Positions 1 to 6,381 of a stretch of DNA of 33,968 nucleotides are shown here, piece by piece. This DNA comes from an uncultured Granulosicoccaceae bacterium. Its GTDB lineage: Bacteria; Pseudomonadota; Gammaproteobacteria; CALCKW01. Position numbers and translations under genes: made by a program. Below the pieces are notes generated by a model, which was given only the letters and a program-made list of their open reading frames with translations, was not told the origin of the DNA and did not search any database. The stretch's first letter is position 1; each line of letters begins with the position of its first letter. Where the stretch lies: the NCBI GenBank assembly GCA_937925815.1, contig CALAMQ010000030.1, forward strand, positions 1-33,968, in the 5' to 3' direction.

Positions 1-826
1 GTGGCCACAGTTTAAAACGGTTGTCGAAGCCAGCCAGCGCGCTGTCGTCAAAAAAGGTGTGGTTGAGACTGGTGTCCGCGGTCACGCGCAAGCCTTCGCG
101 CTTGGCGAGTCGCACCAGCTCGATGCCGCGGGCGGATGACAGCTTTGAAAAATGCAAGCGTGTTCCAGACTCGCGAGCGAGCTCGAGCCAAAGTGAGATG
201 GACACGGATTCTGCGCTCACCGGTACGCCTGGAAGACCGAGGCGGTGCGCCATCGGTCCCTCGTGAACGCAGCCTTCGGCGGCGAGCCAGGGATCGTTTG
301 GTTGCACCGTGATACAGAGATCAAAGTTGCTAGCGTAGCTTGCTGCACGCGACAAGATGCGCAGGTCACGCGCGCTGGTGCAGGCTTCGCTAAACGCGAT
401 GCATCCCGCTTGCGACAGCGTTGCGAGCTCGGTGAGTTGCTCGCCCTTGAGCCCGACCGTTAGCGCGCCGATTGGCCTGACGTGACAGCCGCCAGCCGCC
501 TCTGCGAGACGTTGCAGTCGTTCGAGTTCGGCAACGCTGTCGAGTACTGGGTCCGTATCGGGTGGCACACACAATGTGGTCACGCCGTTGCATGAAGCGG
601 CGCGCAATTCTGCGGCGTGTGAGCTTGTGGAGCGGTCCCGCGCCGCCAGCCGACCGTGCACATCGACAAGGCCGGGCAGCACCCAACATCCACTGACGTC
701 GAGTTCGGTGGCATTGGCCTGCGCTGAGTCCTGCAGGCGGCCATCACTGACAAAGACGTCAGCCTGCTCATCACGGCCGGTGGCCGGGTCCAGTACGCGG
801 CCGCCCCGCAAGGTGAGTGCGCTCAC
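1..826 (-). CDS. pyrC': PyrC' dihydroorotase-like protein, partial (C-terminus beyond the left edge)
   Basis: I translated this by hand on the minus strand from a GTG at 826; it stays open to the window edge (275 codons). It starts inside the pyrB stop (GTGA, 4-base overlap) with a GGAG about 8 bases upstream. The protein is a dihydroorotase/amidohydrolase homologue: an N-terminal beta region, then the PGLVD strand and a [12 protein letters not shown] segment matching the family's TT(V)xxMPNTxP. The metal site is degenerate. The family H-x-H-x-R after PGLVD reads V-H-G-R-L-A, so the second zinc His and the substrate Arg are missing, and the later H-x-x-H region reads L-H-F-S-K. In Pseudomonas an inactive PyrC' of this kind assembles with the PyrB catalytic chain into the ATCase dodecamer. 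I infer a structural rather than catalytic role here; a true pyrC would be elsewhere. Confidence 0.9.
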   Translation of the reverse strand, partial: MSALTLRGGRVLDPATGRDEQADVFVSDGRLQDSAQANATELDVSGCWVLPGLVDVHGRLAARDRSTSSHAAELRAASCNGVTTLCVPPDTDPVLDSVAELERLQRLAEAAGGCHVRPIGALTVGLKGEQLTELATLSQAGCIAFSEACTSARDLRILSRAASYASNFDLCITVQPNDPWLAAEGCVHEGPMAHRLGLPGVPVSAESVSISLWLELARESGTRLHFSKLSSARGIELVRLAKREGLRVTADTSLNHTFFDDSALAGFDNRFKLWP

Positions 827-1824
827 TGTGTGTTCTCCACGTTTTGGCTGTTGCCGACGATGATGGACATCACAGCCATCCGTACCGCGAGCCCATAAGT
901 GACTTGTTGCAAGATCACAGATTGCGATCCGTCGGCCACGCTCGAGGCGATTTCAACCCCGCGGTTAATGGGGCCAGGGTGCATCACAATCGCGTCTGGG
1001 TTCGCAAGCGCTAGCCGTGTTGGGCTCAAGCCGTAGTGAGCGAAATACTCGGCGCTGCTTGGCAGCAAGGCGCCGGCCATGCGTTCGCGCTGCAGGCGCA
1101 ACATCATCACAACGTCCACGCCATCAATGCCTTCGTTCATGTCTCGGTGGATGGTGCCGCCGAAGTCGGCGAGCGAGTCTGGCAACAGGGTCTTGGGGCC
1201 GACCAGGCGCAGCTCTTTGACGCCGAGGGTCTTGAGCGCGTGTATCTGTGACCGAGCAACGCGCGAGTGTGCAATGTCACCGACAATCGCCACCCGCTGT
1301 TGGTCGATCGGTCCTTTTTTGCGCTGGATGGTCAGCATGTCGAGCATCGCTTGGGTTGGGTGTGCATGCCGCCCGTCGCCCGCGTTGATGATGCTGATGC
1401 CAGGGGCCACGTGCTCGGCGATAAAGTGCGCCGCGCCGGACTCAGCGTGTCTGACCACGAACATGTCGCAGAGCATGGCTTGTAAATTGTGCAGGGTGTC
1501 GAGCAAGGACTCACCCTTGGCCGTTGATGACGTTCGGATATTGATGTTGAGTACGTCGGCTGATAACCGTTTGGCGGCGAGCTCAAAGGTTGTCAGCGTT
1601 CGCGTGCTGTTTTCAAAGAAGAGATTGGCAACCGTCTTGCCGCGCAGTAACGGTGCTTTTTTGATGGCGACATCGTTCTCATCAATAAACCCGGCTGCGG
1701 TATCGAGAATCGATGTCAGGATGTCTTTGGGCAATCCTTCGGTACTCAAAAAATGTCGGAGGCGGCCAGCGCTGTCGAGTTGGCGCGCGGCGATGGGAAG
1801 GCTTGCCGGATGCATTGCTGTCAT
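823..1824 (-). CDS. pyrB: Aspartate carbamoyltransferase catalytic subunit
   Basis: PyrB condenses carbamoyl phosphate and L-aspartate to N-carbamoyl-aspartate, the committed step of pyrimidine synthesis in the cytoplasm. The 333-residue length fits the Pseudomonas-type catalytic chain. The carbamoyl-phosphate loop reads FFENSTRT near residues 70-77, and the [10 protein letters not shown] segment with the catalytic His is present. The residue after STRT is Leu, where E. coli and many homologues have Arg. The start ATG overlaps the pyrR stop (ATGA), and a second ATG lies three codons in. Its own stop overlaps the pyrC' start, so pyrR, pyrB and pyrC' are translationally coupled. No pyrI regulatory-chain gene is adjacent, as expected for a PyrB-PyrC' holoenzyme. 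Confidence 0.96.
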   Translation of the reverse strand: MTAMHPASLPIAARQLDSAGRLRHFLSTEGLPKDILTSILDTAAGFIDENDVAIKKAPLLRGKTVANLFFENSTRTLTTFELAAKRLSADVLNINIRTSSTAKGESLLDTLHNLQAMLCDMFVVRHAESGAAHFIAEHVAPGISIINAGDGRHAHPTQAMLDMLTIQRKKGPIDQQRVAIVGDIAHSRVARSQIHALKTLGVKELRLVGPKTLLPDSLADFGGTIHRDMNEGIDGVDVVMMLRLQRERMAGALLPSSAEYFAHYGLSPTRLALANPDAIVMHPGPINRGVEIASSVADGSQSVILQQVTYGLAVRMAVMSIIVGNSQNVENTQ

Positions 1825-2330
1825 GAAGATGTGCCCAATCGCCGCAGTTCGAGCGGATCTGAGGTGAGTTTGATTTGTTGGTTGTGCGGTAACTCGATGT
1901 GATGTCCGGTCACGTCCGCCTGGATTGGCAGCTCGCGACCATTGCGCGTGACCAAGGTTGCAAGGAGCACTGCAGAGGGCCGGCCAAAATCGAATATTTC
2001 ATTGAGTGCGGCGCGTATGGTGCGGCCACTGAATAGCACGTCATCGACCAACAACACCGTTTGCCCGTCGATACTCGACGGCAGTGAAGACGGTCCGACA
2101 CTCGGGTTCATGCCTGTACGGCTGAAGTCATCACGGTAAAAATTGATGTTGAGTTCGCCCACAGGTGCTGAACACTGAAGGCGCTCGTGCAGTGCGTTGG
2201 CGACGGTCACGCCGCCAGAGCGGATGCCGACGACACGTGTTTGTTCGAGGTTGTCGCCCAGGCGAGACGCGATGTCGGTAGCCATCGTGTCAAACCACAA
2301 AGCGATCTGTGCACTGTCTGCTTCAAGCAC
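1821..2330 (-). CDS. pyrR: Bifunctional pyr regulator / uracil phosphoribosyltransferase PyrR
   Basis: The 169 residues have a type I phosphoribosyltransferase fold. The PRPP loop [13 protein letters not shown] lies near residues 91-103 and the PyrR-like R-S-G-G-V near residues 37-41. In Gram-positive bacteria PyrR binds pyr mRNA attenuators; in gammaproteobacteria it is a conserved neighbour of pyrB whose regulatory role is less certain. The start is GTG at 2330, with GGAG seven bases upstream. The start overlaps the end of ruvX by 8 bases and the stop overlaps pyrB by 4, so the gene sits in the middle of a coupled operon. No leader attenuator can be placed directly before pyrB because there is no intergenic space; any control must act further upstream or in trans. 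Confidence 0.93.
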   Translation of the reverse strand: MLEADSAQIALWFDTMATDIASRLGDNLEQTRVVGIRSGGVTVANALHERLQCSAPVGELNINFYRDDFSRTGMNPSVGPSSLPSSIDGQTVLLVDDVLFSGRTIRAALNEIFDFGRPSAVLLATLVTRNGRELPIQADVTGHHIELPHNQQIKLTSDPLELRRLGTSS

Positions 2331-2757
2331 GGTGTTGCTCCATCCAGTGTTGCAATATCAAGGCGGCGGCGATTTTGTCTGTGTCGCCTTTGCTGGCGCG
2401 CCGGCGGCCCTGTTTTCGGTTGTTGGCAATGATGTGTTCCGCGTCGCGCGAGCTGGCGCGTTCGTCAGCGCCGTGCGCTGGCAGTTGGCTGCGCGCGGCG
2501 AGTGCGTCTTTGAAAGCGGTGGCGCGCTTGGTCATCTCGGTCTCTTTGCCGTCCATGTGGGTCGGTATGCCAACGACCAATGCATCCGGGCGCCATTCTT
2601 CAATCAGCGTCAAGAGCGCCGTCCAATTGGTTTGGTTGCCTTGATTGACCACGGTGGTCAAGGGGTTGCTCAGGCCAGTGTGGCGGTGACCGACCGCGAC
2701 GCCGATGCGCCGCTCGCCGTAGTCAAATCCCAGCAAGGTGTTAGCGCGATCAGGCAT
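2323..2757 (-). CDS. ruvX: Putative Holliday junction resolvase / pre-16S rRNA nuclease YqgF
   Basis: This RNase H-fold nuclease is linked to 5' maturation of 16S rRNA and, more loosely, to recombination. I start it at ATG 2757, giving 144 residues, the normal family size. The frame is open further upstream, but that part lies inside yqgE and is not YqgF-like. Family motifs in order: L-G-F-D-Y-G-E-R-R-I-G-V-A-V-G at the N-terminus with the first acidic residue, L-V-V-G-I-P in the middle, then D-E-R-A-S-S and, near the end, G-D-T-D-K-I-A-A-A-L-I-L-Q. The second motif is usually DERLTT, so it is slightly divergent here. The start overlaps the yqgE stop by 8 bases (ATGCCTGA) and the stop overlaps the pyrR start by 8 bases. 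Confidence 0.93.
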   Translation of the reverse strand: MPDRANTLLGFDYGERRIGVAVGHRHTGLSNPLTTVVNQGNQTNWTALLTLIEEWRPDALVVGIPTHMDGKETEMTKRATAFKDALAARSQLPAHGADERASSRDAEHIIANNRKQGRRRASKGDTDKIAAALILQHWMEQHRA

Positions 2758-3301
2758 GGCCGGTTTGCGGGTCGATTCGGGTGAGATCGACGCCCAGAAG
2801 CTGTGCGGCGGCGGCGAGCCGGTCGGCTGGCTCAGTCTCAAACACGATACGGTTGTCGGCTGGGCAGGTGAGCCAAGCGTTCTCTGTGATTTCCCGCTCG
2901 AGTTGACCGCTCGACCAACCGGCGTAACCCAGTGCAAGCAGGAAGGACTCTGGGCCCTCGCCCTTGGCCAGTTGTTCGAGTATGTCACGCGAGGTGGTGA
3001 CGGTCAGGTTGTCGTCTACCTGGATGCTCGATTCATACTGCACGCCGTCGCGGTGCAGTACGATGCCGCGCTGCGTTTCCACCGGACCGCCGCGCATGAC
3101 GGGTTGTTCGGTGGCTGGGCCCTGTGGGGTCTCCAGTGACAGGGAGGCGAGGACATCTGCCACAGAGTGCTCAGTCGGTTGGTTGATCACCACACCCATC
3201 GCGCCATCGCTGTCGTGATTGATCACGTAGGTCACCGTGGCGCTGAAGTGGGGGTCAGCGAGCGCGGGCATGGCAATTAAGAAGTGGTTGCTGAAATCCA
3301 T
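2750..3301 (-). CDS. yqgE: UPF0301/DUF179 protein YqgE
   Basis: The 183 residues match the YqgE family from end to end: an N-terminal N-H-F-L-I-A-M-P-x-L and D-P-x-F motif, then G-A-M-G-V-V-I-N-Q-P near residue 33, and V-x-x-G-G-P-V with a following R-G-I-V-L-H in the middle. The molecular function is unknown. It is almost always next to ruvX/yqgF, as here, and the two genes overlap by 8 bases. Upstream, 39 bases separate it from the end of the TonB-like gene, so it is probably cotranscribed from there. No strong Shine-Dalgarno sequence is seen before the ATG at 3301. Confidence 0.94.
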   Translation of the reverse strand: MDFSNHFLIAMPALADPHFSATVTYVINHDSDGAMGVVINQPTEHSVADVLASLSLETPQGPATEQPVMRGGPVETQRGIVLHRDGVQYESSIQVDDNLTVTTSRDILEQLAKGEGPESFLLALGYAGWSSGQLEREITENAWLTCPADNRIVFETEPADRLAAAAQLLGVDLTRIDPQTGHA

Positions 3302-3340
3302 GCCGCATTCTACCAGTTTGGCCGCGCCTGACTGGCGGTA

Positions 3341-4165
3341 TCAGCGTTCGCTGCGCAGCGTGTTGTCGCTCGAGAAATCCCACGTTCTGGTGATGTAGAG
3401 GATGTCGGTCTGGGCTTTTAGGCCATCGTTCAAGGGGTCGAACGGGGCTGCCATGCGCACGATCTCCATCGCGGCGCTGTCGAGCGCCGGCAACCCACTG
3501 CTGCGTCTTATGTCGATGGTCTCGACCGACCCATCGCGGCGGATGCCAACGGTCAACAGCAGTTGTCCAGACAAGCTCTTGGCGCGCAAGGCGGCGGGGT
3601 AGTTGAGGTTGCCGATGCGTTCAACCCGTTTGACCCACTCGTGCATGTAGGTTGCGGCATCAGATTGACGCGTGCGCGCGGAAATAAAGGATTTGCGTGG
3701 TCGTTTGGCGTAGCGACTGAGCAGTTCGTCGAGTTCAGCGCTGAGTCGTGCCATTTCGAGGTCGCGTTCAATCTGCTCGATGTCCTGTCGCGGCTGCTCG
3801 GTCACTTGCGGGGTGCTCAGCTCAACAGAAGGTGCGGTGTAGTCCGAAAAGAGCTGCGTGAGCAGCACGTCGTTTGCCGGCGCCGGTTCGGCAGGGCTGC
3901 TCGCCCGCTGTGGGCTCGGTGCGACGCCCGGGGTGTCGAGCGGTTCGACACCCTTGAACGGGCTGGTTGGCCGAACCAAGTCTGCCTTTGTACCGCCGCC
4001 AGCTTGGTTTTGCGTCGAGAGGTAGTCGGCTTCGTCGGGCGTGTCGTCGTCGCTTGAGTGCACCAGAATCACGTCTAGATCGGCCGGCGGCGGTGCCGCG
4101 CGCGTGAGCGAGACAAAGCCCACGCTCAAAATCACCGCTGCGTGCACAGCGGCGGCGGCGATCAA
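3341..4165 (-). CDS. Energy transducer TonB family protein (TonB3-like)
   Basis: The protein has one N-terminal hydrophobic segment (about residues 1-22), a long polar linker with acidic and charged stretches, and a C-terminal TonB-type domain of about 80 residues. That domain includes N-Y-P-A-A-L-R and G-Q-L-L-L-T-V-x-I-x-x-D-G-S-V followed by S-S-G-L-P-A-L-D. TonB proteins couple the proton-motive force to outer-membrane partners. Here the linker is not strongly Pro-Lys rich and no exbB/exbD is nearby. In P. aeruginosa the gene at this place, between yqgE and gshB, is tonB3, which is needed for normal twitching motility; by position this is the likely counterpart. The start is uncertain. 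TTG at 4165 opens the frame used here; upstream the frame continues only to a TGA near 4210, with no ATG or GTG. A CTG ten codons before the TTG would give a more usual cytoplasmic N-terminus. Confidence 0.82.
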   Translation of the reverse strand: MIAAAAVHAAVILSVGFVSLTRAAPPPADLDVILVHSSDDDTPDEADYLSTQNQAGGGTKADLVRPTSPFKGVEPLDTPGVAPSPQRASSPAEPAPANDVLLTQLFSDYTAPSVELSTPQVTEQPRQDIEQIERDLEMARLSAELDELLSRYAKRPRKSFISARTRQSDAATYMHEWVKRVERIGNLNYPAALRAKSLSGQLLLTVGIRRDGSVETIDIRRSSGLPALDSAAMEIVRMAAPFDPLNDGLKAQTDILYITRTWDFSSDNTLRSER

Positions 4166-4255
4166 TGCGACAGCGATGGGTTCAGGCTGTTTCAGGACAG
4201 TACGATTCCGAAGCGGGGTTCAAGCGTGACCGCCGAGTATAGGGCGCGCAGGCGT

Positions 4256-5209
4256 TTATCGCGCCTCGAGCTTGCTCTCGATCACCGCCATCAGGTCGCC
4301 GGCGATATCGAGGCCGAAAGCAGCGTCGAGCTCGCGGATGCAGGTTGGGCTTGTGACGTTGATTTCGGTCAAGCGGTCGCCGATCACATCCAGGCCAACA
4401 AAAAGCAGCCCGCGCGCGCGCAGTGGTTCGGCCACGGCCTCGGCAATAGACCGGTCGCTGTCTGACAGCGGCACCGGCACCCCGCGCCCACCTGCGGCGA
4501 GATTTCCGCGGGTCTCGCCTGCGCTTGGGATGCGCGCCAGAGCGTATGGCGCCGGTTTGCCGTCGACCAATAAGATGCGTTTGTCGCCGTCGCGAATTTC
4601 CGGCAAGAAGGCCTGGATCATGCACTGGCGCCGGCCCCGACGAGTCATATGCTCAAGAACGACATTGAGGTTGGGGTCATTCGCACTCAATCGGAATATT
4701 GACTCACCGCCCATGCCGTCCAGCGGTTTGATCACGGTGTCTTCTAATTCTTGTACGAATGATTTCAGCCTGGCCTGGGACGCGCTCACCAGCGACGCTG
4801 GGCAGAGTTCGGGAAACCAGGCAGTAAACAGTTTTTCGTTGGCATCGCGCAGCGTTTGCGGGCGGTTGACCACGAGCACGCCTTCGGCTTCCGCCAGCTC
4901 AAGCTGGTACGTCGTGTAGATGTAGTCCATGTCGAACGGTGGATCGACCCGCATCAATATCGCGTCGAGCTCGGCCAACGGACCATCGCGTACCGCGCCG
5001 AGTGCGTGCCAGTCGGTGTCACTGTCTGTGACCCTGAGCTCGCGACGCTGCGCGCAGGCTCGTCCGTTTGCGAGGTAGAGGTCGTTGGCGAGCATGTATT
5101 CGATCTGCCAGCCGCGGCGTTGCGCCGCGAGCAGCATCGCCAGCGTGCTGTCCTTTTCGGGTTTGATGGCGTCGATGGGGTCCATCACCACGCCGATTCG
5201 ATATGTCAT
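4256..5209 (-). CDS. gshB: Glutathione synthetase
   Basis: GshB ligates glycine to gamma-glutamylcysteine with ATP, the last step of glutathione synthesis in the cytoplasm. The 317 residues are typical (316 in E. coli). The N-terminus carries the family hallmark V-V-M-D-P-I with D-S-T-L-A-M-L-L-A-A-Q-R-R-G. Mid-protein there is R-x-D-P-P-F-D-M-D-Y-I, then V-I-K-P-L-D-G-M-G-G-E-S-I-F (ATP-grasp loop), and N-V-T-S-P-T near the end. The ATG at 5209 has AAGGA eight bases upstream. The gene leads the minus-strand run toward pyrC' and diverges from pilG. The gshB-pilG adjacency matches Pseudomonas. Confidence 0.97.
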   Translation of the reverse strand: MTYRIGVVMDPIDAIKPEKDSTLAMLLAAQRRGWQIEYMLANDLYLANGRACAQRRELRVTDSDTDWHALGAVRDGPLAELDAILMRVDPPFDMDYIYTTYQLELAEAEGVLVVNRPQTLRDANEKLFTAWFPELCPASLVSASQARLKSFVQELEDTVIKPLDGMGGESIFRLSANDPNLNVVLEHMTRRGRRQCMIQAFLPEIRDGDKRILLVDGKPAPYALARIPSAGETRGNLAAGGRGVPVPLSDSDRSIAEAVAEPLRARGLLFVGLDVIGDRLTEINVTSPTCIRELDAAFGLDIAGDLMAVIESKLEAR

Positions 5210-5417
5210 GACAAACGTCCTTGGGGCGTGTCGGGGCGAGTCAGTGTCGCGTCAGTAACAGGGCCTTAAAAGCGTGTTTCACGTGCCCAAACCCATTAGA
5301 CTACTGATCGGCGGTGAAACGCCATAGCGTGATCCCACATTGCACCGCGCAGTGGACTCGCACTGGCCGCACCAAGGTGCTGTCACCACCACTAAACACC
5401 CGTGAATGGAGGCCTTC
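5210..5417. promoter_or_regulatory. Divergent gshB/pilG intergenic region
   Basis: These 208 bases separate two divergent operons and must hold both promoters. I could not assign a convincing -35/-10 pair for either gene; a TAGACT at 5297-5302 is a weak -10 candidate for pilG with no good -35. A small inverted repeat (CAGTG at 5350-5354, CACTG at 5361-5365) is the only palindrome I noted. No open reading frame here resembles a known protein. Confidence 0.5.
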
Positions 5418-5831
5418 GTGTCCACTCAAGCCGTGCTGCCGCCAAACGTGAAGGTCATGGTTATCGACGACAGCAAGACGATCCGGCGCACTGCCGAGAG
5501 TTTGCTGGCCGAAGCTGGCGCACACGTGGTCACCGCGAGCGACGGCTTTGAAGCGCTTGCGCGTGTTGCCGAACACAACCCCGACATCATCTTCGTCGAC
5601 GTGATGATGCCCCGCCTCGATGGCTACCAGGTCTGCGCGCTGATAAAGCACAACGTCAACTACCGCCACATACCGGTGATCGTGCTGTCGAGCAAAGACA
5701 GCATTTTTGATAAGGCGCGTGGCAAATTGGTCGGCGCTGACAGTTACTTGACCAAGCCGTTTCAGCGCGACGATCTGCTTGGCGCTATCGCTCAGCACCT
5801 CGACAAACGCGCCGCGGCCGAGCCGGCCTGA
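5418..5831 (+). CDS. pilG: Twitching motility response regulator PilG
   Basis: PilG is a single-domain CheY-like receiver that takes phosphate from ChpA and promotes pilus extension in the Pseudomonas Chp system. All receiver residues are present: the acidic pair in V-I-D-D-S, the phospho-acceptor Asp61 in F-V-D-V-M-M-P, the Ser in V-L-S-S-K-D and the Lys in L-T-K-P-F. I start it at GTG 5418 (137 residues), because GGAGG at 5408-5412 sits five bases upstream. The ATG at 5406 shares its last base with that ribosome-binding site and so is an unlikely start. It is the first gene of the operon; pilI follows after 22 bases. The usual next gene, pilH, is absent. Confidence 0.95.
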   Translation: MSTQAVLPPNVKVMVIDDSKTIRRTAESLLAEAGAHVVTASDGFEALARVAEHNPDIIFVDVMMPRLDGYQVCALIKHNVNYRHIPVIVLSSKDSIFDKARGKLVGADSYLTKPFQRDDLLGAIAQHLDKRAAAEPA

Positions 5832-5853
5832 TCGCTGTGGGAAGGAGCGACTG

Positions 5854-6381
5854 ATGCCCGGCGATGACTTTGATATCGCTCAGCCCTCGCCGCTGTCGTT
5901 ACTGAGCGATTACGCGCGCCGTGCCGATGCGCAGCCTGCGGCTGAGACCCCTGAGCCTTCGTTGGCGCAATGGTCCGGCATGCTGTGTCGACTCGGCTCG
6001 CGGCGTGGATTTGTGCCCGTGGACGCGGTGTCGGAAGTGATCGACATGCCGCGGTTAACCGCAGTGCCCGGCACGGTCAGTTGGTACCTTGGCCTGGGCA
6101 GCTTGCGAGGCCGGGTTTTGCCGGTGTGTGATCTCGGTGGTTTCCTCTTTGGGCACCGCAGCAACCAACGCGCGCTGCGCCGCGTGCTGGTGCACGGTCG
6201 CGAAACCGACGCGGTGGGCTTGGCAGTCGACGACTTGCTCGGTGTTCACACCGTGGAATGTGAGTCCGGGGAGCTCGTGTCGGACACAGTCAGCCACCAA
6301 GGTGACGCGCTCACCGTGCTCCAACTTGATGACATTGTCAGCCAATCGAGATTTCTGCATGTCAGTCTCGACTCTGTCTGA
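5854..6381 (+). CDS. pilI: CheW-like coupling protein PilI
   Basis: This 175-residue protein has one CheW domain, from about residue 35 to the end, and should couple the receptor PilJ to the kinase ChpA at the cell pole. Recognisable pieces are F-V-P-V-D-A-V-S-E-V-I-D-M-P, then W-Y-L-G-L-G-S-L-R-G-R-V-L-P-V-C-D-L, which is the conserved CheW strand (G-x-x-x-x-R-G-x-x-x-P-V-x-D-L). The ATG at 5854 has AAGGAG at 5842-5847, six bases upstream. Its last 23 bases overlap the start of pilJ in another frame, implying coupled translation. Identification as PilI rather than a general CheW rests on position between pilG and pilJ. Confidence 0.92.
   Translation: MPGDDFDIAQPSPLSLLSDYARRADAQPAAETPEPSLAQWSGMLCRLGSRRGFVPVDAVSEVIDMPRLTAVPGTVSWYLGLGSLRGRVLPVCDLGGFLFGHRSNQRALRRVLVHGRETDAVGLAVDDLLGVHTVECESGELVSDTVSHQGDALTVLQLDDIVSQSRFLHVSLDSV

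Noticed and set aside
2757-2988. Upstream extension of the ruvX frame
   Set aside because: This part is inside yqgE and lacks YqgF similarity; the family start fits ATG 2757.
5210-5417. A small RNA between gshB and pilG
   Set aside because: No promoter-terminator pair or stable hairpin with a U tract is present; the space is of ordinary size for two divergent promoters.
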